Counted from the first letter of the stretch, positions 43,951 through 53,131 are shown. The stretch: DNA of 64,000 nt from Candidatus Aminicenantota bacterium (GCA_027061995.1 JAMOUT010000101.1:1-64000); one strand, 5' to 3'. Translations and numbers: made by a program. The notes: generated by a model from the sequence alone, not told the origin.

Positions 43951-44742
43951 TCAATATGTTTGATTTATTATTCGTTTCAGTTTTTCTCTATACTTTAAAA
44001 AGTGATTGTAGTTTAAAGTAACACCTTTTAATCCTTTCTCCCTCACCACTTTCACCCGCTCTTTCGAAATAATCTCGGTTAAAATTATTTCATCGTTTTC
44101 CACCCTCTGCAACTCTTCCCCCTCAGGTCCGTAAATTGCGGATTTTCCAACAAGATAATTATTGACCCCGTTAAAACTCGCAACATAAGCATTGTTTAAT
44201 ATTGCATAGGATTTGGCTATATTTAATTCCAACTCTCTGTCAGAGGTTGTGGTATAGTGGGGATAAATTAAAAGTTCCGCTCCTTTTAATACCATGGCTC
44301 TTGCAATTTCAGGGAAAAAGATATCATAGCAGATACCAATACCTATTTTAATCTTTCCCTCGAAATCAAAAACAAATATATTCTCGCCATGTTCAATCAA
44401 TTCAAAAGGTTCCCATGGAAACATCTTATCATAGTTTCCCATAATTTCACCATTTTTATTAATAACATAAAGTCTATTAAATATTTTTCCTTTTTCTTTT
44501 ACATACATTGAACCCGGAATCACCCATATTTGATTATCCTTTGCAATATTTTTTAATTCTTCAATATATTTATTATCCAAAACAATAATATCCTTTTGAG
44601 CACCTTGAATGGCAAGTTCGGGAAAAATGATGAGTTCGGTTTTATAAAGTTTCGAGCTTCTCAACACAATTTCTTTCATTTTTTTCAAATTTTCTTCATA
44701 ATTACCCGGCTTTATTCTCATCTGTGCAAAAGCAATTTTCAT
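43951..44742 (-). CDS. Carbon-nitrogen hydrolase (nitrilase superfamily amidase)
   Basis: 263 residues with the full Glu-Lys-Cys triad: IIFPELA (Glu), YDKMFPWEPFE (Lys) and GIGICYDIFFPE (Cys). Starting at the ATG at 44742 gives MKIAFAQM, the normal family start, with AGGAGGG 5 bases before it; longer in-frame openings extend into the upstream gene. The substrate could be an omega-amide, N-carbamoylputrescine or an N-carbamoyl-beta-amino acid. Sitting next to a class III aminotransferase and an aldehyde oxidoreductase it fits release of an amine or omega-amino acid. It overlaps the upstream gene by four bases. Confidence 0.88.
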   Translation of the reverse strand: MKIAFAQMRIKPGNYEENLKKMKEIVLRSSKLYKTELIIFPELAIQGAQKDIIVLDNKYIEELKNIAKDNQIWVIPGSMYVKEKGKIFNRLYVINKNGEIMGNYDKMFPWEPFELIEHGENIFVFDFEGKIKIGIGICYDIFFPEIARAMVLKGAELLIYPHYTTTSDRELELNIAKSYAILNNAYVASFNGVNNYLVGKSAIYGPEGEELQRVENDEIILTEIISKERVKVVREKGLKGVTLNYNHFLKYREKLKRIINQTY

Positions 44743-45950
44743 TTTGACCCTCCTAATATTTCCTTGAAAACTGTTTTTAAGAAAATCCACCCACTCTTTT
44801 TTACCGCTTCACCACTTCTCAGAGGAAATTTAGTTTCATCCTTAGAACTTTCTGCTATCATTTCAGGATGAAAACCGAGTAGAACAACTTTTCCTTTTCC
44901 ATAATTAAAATCAAATGCAGCCAACCTGTTTTTGGAATAATACGCAATAGGATTAAACTTCCCTTTTACTTTAAAATAGGGTCCTCCCAGATAATACATA
45001 TTTTTAACAATTCCGTTTTTAAATTTAATTTTTGCTATCCCGGCCATAGGCCAATGAGAAATATCGTCCAAAGGGCCTATCGCAGAATCATAGAATTTGA
45101 GTATCCCTTTGTATTTCACACCTTTCCAAACAATATTTTTCGCTCCGAAATATGCTCCGGCACAGATTCCCAAATAATTTCCCCCGTTTTTTATAAAATC
45201 AATAATGTTTTCAGCTCCTTTTTTACCAATATCCCTTGAGTAATAGCCTGCCCAACCACCCGGAAAATAAATAACCTTTATATTTTTAAATATTTTACCG
45301 TTTATTACATCTTTTGCACCCATTGTTTTGTAAGATATTTTCGCCCATTCAAAAAATTCCTGAGACGCTTGTAAATTTTTGTAATAAGCCCCCGAGTCAA
45401 TGTATATCCCAACATCAACCTTACCCTTTCTATTAACCGGCACTCTAACTTCTGTCAAAAGTTCGTTTTCAGGAGTATTCCGAGGAATGTTTAGATAAAC
45501 CTCGGAATAATTTCCTACGACAGTTAAATTATGCTTATCTATATAATTATTTAAAATACCATAGGCTCTTAAAATATGTTTATAACTACCTTTATAAATT
45601 ATATAAGCGACAAGTTCTGATCTCACCCTTTTAAATTTCACAATATCATCTGAGCACGGGGGATAAACACCCGGAAAATATACGGGAATTCTCGCCTCTG
45701 ATCTTGAAAATTCCTTCGAGGTAAGTGAATTACTAAGATATACAACTTCACCGTAACCATTGATTTTATAACCAAAATCAATCAAATAATTATAAATTAT
45801 ATTGAATTTCCCACTTAAAAGAGAATAATCTCCCCTATGTTTAATATAGGCTACAAACCTCGTATCAGTAAATTTAACTCTAACTTGTGAAAAAGAGAAA
45901 ATATGTAAGATTAACAATATATTAAAAACAAACAATATTTTTTTATTCAT
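44739..45950 (-). CDS. Exported protein with two GyrI-like domains and a BPL_N class I amidotransferase-like domain
   Basis: 403 residues with a signal peptide (ILFVFNILLILHIFSFSQ). Two copies of a GyrI/SOUL-like ligand-binding fold follow (about 22-95 and 100-175): VAYIKHRGDYSLL with SEARIPVYF, and VAYIIYKGSYKHI with TEVRVPV. Then comes a BPL_N-type glutamine-amidotransferase fold (about 180-390) with the nucleophile elbow GICAGAYFGA and a downstream FHPEM supplying His and Glu, so the Cys-His-Glu triad is complete. The combination is unusual and I know no function for it. It overlaps the aminotransferase by 8 bases and the nitrilase gene by 4, so it belongs to the catabolic operon. Confidence 0.7.
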   Translation of the reverse strand: MNKKILFVFNILLILHIFSFSQVRVKFTDTRFVAYIKHRGDYSLLSGKFNIIYNYLIDFGYKINGYGEVVYLSNSLTSKEFSRSEARIPVYFPGVYPPCSDDIVKFKRVRSELVAYIIYKGSYKHILRAYGILNNYIDKHNLTVVGNYSEVYLNIPRNTPENELLTEVRVPVNRKGKVDVGIYIDSGAYYKNLQASQEFFEWAKISYKTMGAKDVINGKIFKNIKVIYFPGGWAGYYSRDIGKKGAENIIDFIKNGGNYLGICAGAYFGAKNIVWKGVKYKGILKFYDSAIGPLDDISHWPMAGIAKIKFKNGIVKNMYYLGGPYFKVKGKFNPIAYYSKNRLAAFDFNYGKGKVVLLGFHPEMIAESSKDETKFPLRSGEAVKKSGWIFLKTVFKEILGGSK

Positions 45951-47244
45951 ATTCTTTTTCGACCTCCATGATCAAGCTTACAAGAATATCAAGAGCTTTG
46001 TCAAGATATTTATTACTTATTGTAAGAGGCATAAGAGTTCTTATAACATTACCGTAAACTCCGCAGGATATTAGTAAAAGCCCCTTTTCTCTTGATTTTG
46101 AAATTAATTTTGACACAAATTCCTTGAATGGCTCTTTTGTTCTTTTGTCTTTAACAAATTCAATCCCAATCATAGCCCCTTTTCCTCTTATATCCGCAAT
46201 ATATTTTGATTTTGTTTTTATTTCACTTAATCTTTCAATTACCCTTTCTCCTATTAATTTCGCATTATTCCAAAGTTCATTTTTTTCCATGAATTTAATT
46301 GCCGAAAGTGCGGCGACACAGGAAACAGGATTTCCTCCGAATGTCCCACCAAGCCCCCCTTCCTGAATATTTTCCATTAATTCTTTTTTACCTATAACCG
46401 CTGAGAGCGGAAGACCTCCTGCAATAGATTTTCCCAAAGTTATCATATCATAATCAAGTCCTGTTTGTTCCCAGTAAAACATCGTTCCCGTTCTACAAAA
46501 ACCGCTTTGTATCTCATCAACAATAAGTAAGATTCCATATTTTTTCGTGATTTCCCTTAGTTTTTTTAAATATTCAAGTGGTGCCGCGACAAAACCGCCT
46601 TCACCTATTAAGGGTTCTATTATAACAGCCGCAATTGTTTCAGGATCAAAATACTTTATAAAGTGTTCTTCCAGGATTTTTATATAATAATCCGCACACT
46701 CCTTTTCACTTTGAAAATCTTTTTCCCCTCTAAAACAATAAGGATAAGGAACTCTATAAACTTCGGGCAAAAACGGTCCGAAACCTTTTTTATAAGGATT
46801 TACCTTTGATGTCAAAGAAAGTGTTGATATTGTTCTCCCGTGGAATGCATAATCAAAAGTTAAAATTCCCGATCTTTCGGTATAATGTCTTGCTATTTTC
46901 ATGGCATTTTCAACAGCTTCTGCTCCGGAGTTTAATAATATTCCCATTTTATCAAATTGTCCGGGGGTGATTTTCACTAATTTTTCCATCAATTCAATAT
47001 AAGGGGTATGCATATATGTATGAAAGCAAGCATGAGTGAATTTATCAACCTGCTCTTTTATCGCTTTTGCAACTTCTTTATTGGCATTCCCAACATTTAG
47101 AACTCCTATTGAGCCTGTAAAATCTATATACTCATTCCCAAGGTTATCATATAATAAAAAATCCTCGGCTCTATCCATAATAATTTTATGCACATTATAT
47201 ACAGCCTTTGGAATAATTTCATCTCTTTTTTCCTCCGGTTTCAT
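45943..47244 (-). CDS. Class III PLP aminotransferase, 4-aminobutyrate/omega-amino acid type
   Basis: 433 residues. Fold type I motifs: GVLNVGNANKEVAKAI, LNSGAEAVENAMKIAR, YAFHGRT, LLIVDEIQSGFCRTG (Asp binding the PLP nitrogen) and TLGKSIAGGLPLSAVIG with the Schiff-base Lys near 275. It moves an omega-amino group, for example from GABA, beta-alanine, ornithine or putrescine, to an oxo-acid, leaving a semialdehyde. GabT-like by overall pattern; the substrate is open. AGGAGG precedes the ATG. The downstream aldehyde oxidoreductase could oxidise the semialdehyde with ferredoxin. Confidence 0.9.
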   Translation of the reverse strand: MKPEEKRDEIIPKAVYNVHKIIMDRAEDFLLYDNLGNEYIDFTGSIGVLNVGNANKEVAKAIKEQVDKFTHACFHTYMHTPYIELMEKLVKITPGQFDKMGILLNSGAEAVENAMKIARHYTERSGILTFDYAFHGRTISTLSLTSKVNPYKKGFGPFLPEVYRVPYPYCFRGEKDFQSEKECADYYIKILEEHFIKYFDPETIAAVIIEPLIGEGGFVAAPLEYLKKLREITKKYGILLIVDEIQSGFCRTGTMFYWEQTGLDYDMITLGKSIAGGLPLSAVIGKKELMENIQEGGLGGTFGGNPVSCVAALSAIKFMEKNELWNNAKLIGERVIERLSEIKTKSKYIADIRGKGAMIGIEFVKDKRTKEPFKEFVSKLISKSREKGLLLISCGVYGNVIRTLMPLTISNKYLDKALDILVSLIMEVEKEYE

Positions 47245-47296
47245 TTAATCCTCCTAAAATATGTTTTATTTAAAAATCCACGATGATATCGCCTTT

Positions 47297-47328
47297 AGCA
47301 GGAGGGGGATTTATCCCCGCTTCCTGCT
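47297..47328 (-). terminator. Hairpin between the TonB receptor and aminotransferase genes
   Basis: AGCAGGA (47297-47303) pairs with TCCTGCT (47322-47328), and an inner GGGGA/TCCCC adds to the stem around a TTTA loop. No T-run follows on the minus strand, so it may be an attenuator or mRNA processing/stability element rather than a full terminator. Confidence 0.45.
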
Positions 47329-47340
47329 ATATGGCTTGCT

Positions 47341-50300
47341 TTAAAATTTAAAATTTAAGGAAAAGTAAACAATTCTTTGTCCGAGAGCTGTTACTTTTTT
47401 CTTCCATCCCGGATGAACATTCAATATTGTTCCGTCAGGATTTATTGTAAGATGTGTTCCATATCTCTGATAAAGAAGCGCACTCCCAAAAAGATTCATT
47501 ATATCCATTGAAAAAGTAAATACAGATTTATTCCCGAGTTTAAACTCTTTCAAAAGTTTAATATCCAACTGATTAAAATCAGGGCCTCTATGCGTTCCAA
47601 TCGGTTCCGCCAATACTTCGGGTTTATACCATGTAGGCACATTCGGTAAAGAATTATTTACAACTATCACACTTCTTTGAATCGGAAGTCCCGACATATA
47701 TCTGTAATTAAAACTGAAGAATATATTAAACGGGATTTTAAAAGTTCCTTGCAATTTCACAAGAAGAGGTCTGTTAAAAGTGGGATCAGAGCCTTGACGA
47801 TTCACCATATAATTGGGATCATCAAAGGCTGTGCTCACGCCATTTGTCTCGTAAAAAGCATTTCCCAAAGTTGCTTCGGCTTTTGAGAGAGTAACAGAGG
47901 CGAGCATCTGCCATCCGTGGGATAAAGCTTTTCTTAATGTAAATTCAAGTCCTTTGTATTTTCTATAAGCTTCTTTTGGATTTGTAACTTTAAATATTGA
48001 CGGAGCAAGACTATTCACAAGAAAATATACTTCATATTTTTTATCATCTGATGTCCCTAAAACACCATCCCAACCGGGGTCCACAACACTCTGTTTTACA
48101 AAATCAGAAGATTTCTTACCATAATCCGTATCTTCTATTAGATCACCATCATACCTATCAATATAACTGACGGAAAAAGAAAAATCCTTAAAAAGTTGTC
48201 TTTCAAAAGTTATGATAAATTCCTTAGTGTAAGGTGGTTTTAAATTAGGATCTATTCTGTCTTTCGGATGTTTGTAACCGCCCCATGCCCACATAGGTTC
48301 ATAGTAGTCTGTCGTATCAAACTTATCATTCCAATTTGAATCATACCAGTAAAAGGCAATGTATGGGTAATACATCGGATTAATATCGGATGCATACTGA
48401 ATATTCATATAGGAGTAATATTTTCCGTAAAAACCTTTTAGTGCTGTTTTACCGTCACCAGTAAGATCAATGCTAATACCAAGCCTCGGAGAAACGGTTT
48501 TCCAAGTCATATAATCCTTTACTTCAGGATAACTTCTCGGGGCGAAAAAATCAAGACCATAACCATATGCAGACATCATTGTGCTCATCCAATATGAATT
48601 CTTTAAAAATGTGTTCCACTCGGGAGAACCGGTTGTTTGTTGAGCTGGTATTCGGGCATTTGAATAATCATATCTCAGACCGAAATTAAAATATACCCTA
48701 CCATTAAACAATGAAAAATCATCCTGGAAATAGGCACTGTATCTGCTGGTTCTGTCTTTTTGAATACTGTTACCGGACTTTGTTCCGATTGATCTTGCAT
48801 AGAACTTACCCGCTCCCCACCACCATATTGAAAACAGATGATTACTTCCGTTTTCGGTAAAATATTCGGCAGGTAGTAAATCACCAATATTCCCCGGCAT
48901 CCAAGTATCCCAATCATCTTTTGCAAACTCTATTTCGGCTCCGATTTTTATTTTATGATCTGCACCCAATAAATTACTAATGAATTTTGTGAGGGATGCC
49001 ATGGTTTGAAATCTTCCCCTATTATATACCTCATTCATCCAATATCCTTTATAGAATAGACCTTTTGAGATATCATATGCTCTATAGCCTGTCCCATCTC
49101 TCATCAGAAGCGGAAAATATTTATGGATATAGCCTGTCCTAAAATCAAAATTCGTATTTTGATTAATCGCCCAATTTAACTTCAAATAAGCTGTTATATC
49201 TTTTTCATGATCCCAATTCGGGGCCGCTTCAGGAAGATACTTCCATCCTATATAATAAGGACTACCGTTTACAACAACTCCCTGATGAACATCCCATCTC
49301 GGCTCATATGCATTTATATAGTTGAAAACAGTATCAAGTTTTAGATTTTGAGAAAGATTTGAAGTGAATTTCATAAAGATATTATGCTCTTTATGTGTAA
49401 CAGCATCTTTTGATTCAAAGCCGGCCGGAGTATATTTCCATCCGATATATCTATATGATGAAAAAAACCAGAGTTTGTTTTTTACAATCGGTCCGCCTAT
49501 ATTAAGTGCCATATCATTATTATAATTTGTCTTCAAAGGGGTATATTCAACTTTTTCTTTCTTATAAATATCCATTCCCGGTTTATCAGACGCAAGAGAA
49601 TCAAGGGTAAAATAATAGTTAAGTTCTCCCATCAGATTATTGTTTCCCGACTTAGTAACAACATTAACATAAGAACCGGTTCCCTCTCCCACTTCAGCGG
49701 GATGTGCCGCTGTTTGAAGCTCTACCTCTTCAATGGCATAATAATTGATATTAGTCGAAAGATATCCGTGCCTCGGATCATTCATCATGAAACCGTCAAA
49801 TGCATACACATTATCTCTTATTGATGAGCCATGAGTTGCAAAAGCTCTCGAATATGTAACATTATCGGTAACAACTCCAGCTGCAGAAGCGATGATGTCA
49901 TATACATCCTTTTTAAGCGGAATCTCCTCTATGAGTTCTTTTGAATATGTTGTTGATCTTTTTGAACTTGAAGCATCAAGTAGAATAGGTTTCGCTTCCA
50001 CAACAACATTTTCGGAAACTTTTAACGGAAGTTTGATTTTTAATGTGTAAGTTTTACCCACATTAATTCTTACATTTTTTACTTCAACAGGGGCAAATCC
50101 GGATAATTCCGTTTTCACATTATAAATTCCGGGAGATAATTCAAGAAAAACAAACTCCCCTTTTTCATTTGAAATATAATGTTTTGTTAAGGTATCTCCA
50201 TTCACCATAACCATTGCTCCCGGAATCGGCTTGCCGTTTTCATCAACAACCTTTCCTTTTAACACTCCTGTCTGCATCTGAGCATAAATTACAGAGGAGA

Positions 50301-50352
50301 ACAAGAATGCTAAAATTAAAAGGAAAAGAAGCGATTTTTTTTGTTTTTTCAC
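47341..50352 (-). CDS. TonB-dependent outer-membrane receptor with carboxypeptidase-regulatory-like domain (Oar type)
   Basis: 1003 residues. A signal peptide (SLLFLLILAFLFSSVIYA) is followed by a CarboxypepD_reg-like domain (about 30-110, LKGKVVDENGKPIPGAMVMV), a plug domain (about 120-230, IDE-like loop SIRDNVYAFDGFMMNDPRHG) and a long beta-barrel ending in YFSLNFKF. It should import a ligand across the outer membrane with energy from TonB/ExbBD. The start is a GTG with GGAGGT before it. It lies 1 base after the small membrane protein and is part of the SSS symporter/aminotransferase operon, so the ligand may be the operon's substrate or a peptide or polyamine carrying it. Confidence 0.92.
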   Translation of the reverse strand: MKKQKKSLLFLLILAFLFSSVIYAQMQTGVLKGKVVDENGKPIPGAMVMVNGDTLTKHYISNEKGEFVFLELSPGIYNVKTELSGFAPVEVKNVRINVGKTYTLKIKLPLKVSENVVVEAKPILLDASSSKRSTTYSKELIEEIPLKKDVYDIIASAAGVVTDNVTYSRAFATHGSSIRDNVYAFDGFMMNDPRHGYLSTNINYYAIEEVELQTAAHPAEVGEGTGSYVNVVTKSGNNNLMGELNYYFTLDSLASDKPGMDIYKKEKVEYTPLKTNYNNDMALNIGGPIVKNKLWFFSSYRYIGWKYTPAGFESKDAVTHKEHNIFMKFTSNLSQNLKLDTVFNYINAYEPRWDVHQGVVVNGSPYYIGWKYLPEAAPNWDHEKDITAYLKLNWAINQNTNFDFRTGYIHKYFPLLMRDGTGYRAYDISKGLFYKGYWMNEVYNRGRFQTMASLTKFISNLLGADHKIKIGAEIEFAKDDWDTWMPGNIGDLLPAEYFTENGSNHLFSIWWWGAGKFYARSIGTKSGNSIQKDRTSRYSAYFQDDFSLFNGRVYFNFGLRYDYSNARIPAQQTTGSPEWNTFLKNSYWMSTMMSAYGYGLDFFAPRSYPEVKDYMTWKTVSPRLGISIDLTGDGKTALKGFYGKYYSYMNIQYASDINPMYYPYIAFYWYDSNWNDKFDTTDYYEPMWAWGGYKHPKDRIDPNLKPPYTKEFIITFERQLFKDFSFSVSYIDRYDGDLIEDTDYGKKSSDFVKQSVVDPGWDGVLGTSDDKKYEVYFLVNSLAPSIFKVTNPKEAYRKYKGLEFTLRKALSHGWQMLASVTLSKAEATLGNAFYETNGVSTAFDDPNYMVNRQGSDPTFNRPLLVKLQGTFKIPFNIFFSFNYRYMSGLPIQRSVIVVNNSLPNVPTWYKPEVLAEPIGTHRGPDFNQLDIKLLKEFKLGNKSVFTFSMDIMNLFGSALLYQRYGTHLTINPDGTILNVHPGWKKKVTALGQRIVYFSLNFKF

Positions 50353-50353
50353 T

Positions 50354-50593
50354 TTAACCTCCTTTTTTATTGTGTTCTTTCATTATTTTGATAATTTCAA
50401 TAGTCCCTCCTATAATAGTAGCAAGCCATATAAGTGGAAGGGAATATATCAAAAGATAGATCATTGCCCCAATCATATTTCCTAAGAAGAATATATAATA
50501 AAGCACAAAAAGGATGAAGATTATTATCCACCCTACTTTTTTTGTTATCTTTAATTCTCCGAAAAACAATCTAATAATTTTCTTTAAACCCAT
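50354..50593 (-). CDS. Small two-helix membrane protein, possible SSS transporter partner
   Basis: 79 residues: a basic start (MGLKKIIRLF), two hydrophobic helices (VGWIIIFILFVLYYIFFL and MIYLLIYSLPLIWLATIIGG) and a basic end (KEHNKKGG). It overlaps the end of the SSS symporter by 10 bases and directly precedes the TonB receptor. Small membrane partners are known for other symporters (MetS, YhdT/DUF997, DUF4212), but this one does not show their signatures. Function is inferred from position only. Confidence 0.55.
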   Translation of the reverse strand: MGLKKIIRLFFGELKITKKVGWIIIFILFVLYYIFFLGNMIGAMIYLLIYSLPLIWLATIIGGTIEIIKIMKEHNKKGG

Positions 50594-52059
50594 GGTATCT
50601 CCTTCCAGAGAGTCTTATTAACGATTTCATCGGGTTCTTGTTGATCAATATAGCTGATAAAAACCATAAATATTAAAGAAACGAATAGCCCTATATGAAC
50701 AAAGTGAAATCCTCCGACAATAGCATTAGGAGAACCTTTCCTATACCACGCAAATAATGAAAAAACAAAAGAGGATATTAAACCGGAAATAAGAGAATAG
50801 TAAGCCCCTCTGGAAGTTCCTCTTTTCCAAAACCATGCTGCAAAAACAGGAACTAATAATCCAGAAACAGCAAGTCCTTGTCCTATTATCCATAGCGGGA
50901 TAAGAAAAGGAACCCATAAAGCCGTCGCTATACCAAATAAGGTTGTTACAATAACAGCTATTCTTGAAATTTTTATATGATCATATTTTTGAGTTATTTT
51001 TGTTTTTTTAAGGAAATCATTATACATCAGTGTAGCACCGTTTAACAGAAAAGAGGAAGCACAGGACAAAACAGTCATGAGAAAAGACACAAGTAAAAAC
51101 AGACCAATTGCAGGATGAATTACTTTTGTAATGAAGTAAAGATATATTTGGTCCCCCTGAATTGAGGCGGGGAGTGAAATTATGTTAGCTTTTGCAGCGG
51201 ACTCTATCAGCATCCCCCCTATAAAAGATATGGCTCCCCATGGAGATGATAAGGATACCGCAACCATTGCATCAAAAGATGTTTGTGCACTTTTTGCCAT
51301 ATATGCCCATTGATAAAGCCAAGGATCAACAAGATAAAATAATCCCATTGTTATAATCCAGACAGTAAAAATAGAGAAATCAGTATTATAAGCATTTAGT
51401 TTTTCAGGGGATAAAAATTTGTGTAAATTTGAAAAAGACGCACTTATTCCACCATTGTAAAATATTGTAGCTCCAAAAAATATTAATAAACCGGCACCTT
51501 GAAGTATTGACTGAATCCATTGTGCTGTTATGGCTGAATATTGTCCCCCTGTTACAGTATATACCAAGATCAAAACAGCACTAATTATAATTCCGTATTT
51601 CATATTTAATCCGAAAGCCACCTTAAAAACGATTCCGAGAGCCACAAATTGAAGACCGGCGATAAACACTGGCCTTAGATAACTAATGAAAGAGGACAGT
51701 ATTCTTATTTTCTCCCCGTATCTGGTTGCAAGAAAATCAGGTAAAGTATAAGCTTCATTAATTCTACCGAAAACATTAAGTTTTTTTGCAAAAGCAAAAG
51801 CAAAAATAGGTAATGTTAATCCTGACACCGCAATGAGCCACATAGAGGAGTAGCCGTCATTATATCCGTATCCTACAAATCCGGCGGTAGATGCCCCCCC
51901 TATTGCCGCTCCCGTATAAGCTCCGAAAAAAAGCCAAAATCCTATATTCCTTCCCATCAACAAAAACTCTTTTGGTTTTGAAACTTTAGAAAATTTAACC
52001 CCAATAAACAAAAATAGAAAAAAGAGAATAATTAAGGCTGTTATTGAAACAACACTCAT
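50584..52059 (-). CDS. Sodium:solute symporter (SSS family)
   Basis: 491 residues with 13 or so membrane helices. SSS motifs: GAYTGAAIGGASTAGFVGYGYNDGYSSMW in the first helices, VYTVTGGQYSAITAQWIQ (the Na+-binding region) and LPDFLATRYG. It imports a small organic solute with sodium. It starts 1 base after the regulator gene and is followed by the small membrane protein. The substrate is likely that of the operon: an amine, omega-amino acid or related compound. Confidence 0.93.
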   Translation of the reverse strand: MSVVSITALIILFFLFLFIGVKFSKVSKPKEFLLMGRNIGFWLFFGAYTGAAIGGASTAGFVGYGYNDGYSSMWLIAVSGLTLPIFAFAFAKKLNVFGRINEAYTLPDFLATRYGEKIRILSSFISYLRPVFIAGLQFVALGIVFKVAFGLNMKYGIIISAVLILVYTVTGGQYSAITAQWIQSILQGAGLLIFFGATIFYNGGISASFSNLHKFLSPEKLNAYNTDFSIFTVWIITMGLFYLVDPWLYQWAYMAKSAQTSFDAMVAVSLSSPWGAISFIGGMLIESAAKANIISLPASIQGDQIYLYFITKVIHPAIGLFLLVSFLMTVLSCASSFLLNGATLMYNDFLKKTKITQKYDHIKISRIAVIVTTLFGIATALWVPFLIPLWIIGQGLAVSGLLVPVFAAWFWKRGTSRGAYYSLISGLISSFVFSLFAWYRKGSPNAIVGGFHFVHIGLFVSLIFMVFISYIDQQEPDEIVNKTLWKEIPWV

Positions 52060-52060
52060 G

Positions 52061-52849
52061 TTAAAAAGTGGGAGGAGTATTTATCCAAATTACAACAGTC
52101 ATATTATCAGTGGGATTAATCCATTTGTGAGGCCTTGAGCTATTAAAATATAAGCTATCTCCCGGTCCCAGTATATGCTCAATCTTTCCTTCTATAATAA
52201 TTTTCAATTTCCCGGATAGAACAAAAATAAACTCTTCACCTTTATGACAATAGAACTCTTCACTACCCGCTCGCGGTTCGATATAAAACATATGAGGTTC
52301 CATTGCAGTATCCCCTTCTGCAAGAAGCTCCATCCTAACTCCTTTTATATCCATGAAGATTGATTTTCTCTCCCCCGCCCTTATAAGCTCTCTCGGTTTT
52401 CCCTCAGCCGAAAAAAAGTATAATGTATTTACATTTAAGGCATTAGCAATTCTTTTTAAATTTACAATCGAAAGATTTGTCTTACCCTGTTCTACCTGGT
52501 TAAGAAAGGAGATTGAAAAACCTGCTTTCTTCGAAAGTTCTTTTACAGAAACTCTGTTTCTCTGTCTTAATCTTTTTATTTTATCACCTATTCTTTCCCT
52601 ATTTAATGCTTCTTTCCCTATTTCTTCATCTTTACCTATTTTAAGAATCTCTTTAATGGCTTCACTCTTATAACCCTTATCCTTAAGTTCTTTGACCTTC
52701 CTAATAATATTTAAATCACCTTCGTCAAAAAACCTAAATCTACCTTTGGATCTTTTGCTCTTAATCAACCCCTCTCTTTCCCAGAACCGAATTGTGGAAG
52801 TGCTTACTTTTAATATTTTTGCTATATCACCTATGAAATATTTTATCAT
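52061..52849 (-). CDS. MerR-XRE-cupin transcriptional regulator
   Basis: 262 residues with three domains in order: a MerR winged helix (about 1-70; FIGDIAKILKVSTSTIRFWEREGLI), an XRE helix-turn-helix (about 88-145; IKRLRQRNRVSVKELSKKAGFSISFLNQVEQG) and a C-terminal cupin (about 165-258; EEFYCHKGEEFIFVLSGKLKII, GDSLYFNSSRPHKW). XRE plus cupin is the plan of PuuR, the putrescine-utilisation repressor; an added MerR domain means two DNA-binding modules. It heads the catabolic operon and probably controls it through an amine or amino acid bound in the cupin. A TATATT box lies 5 bases before its ATG, so its mRNA seems leaderless. Confidence 0.9.
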   Translation of the reverse strand: MIKYFIGDIAKILKVSTSTIRFWEREGLIKSKRSKGRFRFFDEGDLNIIRKVKELKDKGYKSEAIKEILKIGKDEEIGKEALNRERIGDKIKRLRQRNRVSVKELSKKAGFSISFLNQVEQGKTNLSIVNLKRIANALNVNTLYFFSAEGKPRELIRAGERKSIFMDIKGVRMELLAEGDTAMEPHMFYIEPRAGSEEFYCHKGEEFIFVLSGKLKIIIEGKIEHILGPGDSLYFNSSRPHKWINPTDNMTVVIWINTPPTF

Positions 52850-52854
52850 CCTAT

Positions 52855-52883
52855 AATATAATTACAATTTTTATCTTTGTCAA
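52855..52883 (-). promoter_or_regulatory. Promoter of the amine/amino-acid catabolic operon (leaderless geometry)
   Basis: On the minus strand: consensus TTGACA (52883-52878), 17 bp, TATATT (52860-52855), five bases, then the regulator's ATG at 52849. It is the only strong promoter found before the run of genes ending at 42196. Confidence 0.7.
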
Positions 52884-53131
52884 GTCTTTTATTTTATCAT
52901 TTTTTTCAACCCTTTTCGTCCCTTCTTCTCTTACTTTGTAATATTTTTCTAATTTTATATTCAATTACAAGCTTTATAAAAGGTTGATAAATCAGAGTTC
53001 GGACTTGAATTTATGCAAAGTATTAAAAACTAATATAAAAATTAATAAATTTAAAATTATCAGAATTTTGCAAATAATGATTAAACACCTTTCAATTCGT
53101 TAAATCTCAGATTATTAATATGGAAATTTAT
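52884..53131. other. Gene-free spacer between divergent operons
   Basis: AT-rich, with no open frame carrying a ribosome site, no RNA gene and no strong inverted repeat that I can support. It may hold operators for the MerR-XRE-cupin protein. Confidence 0.4.
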
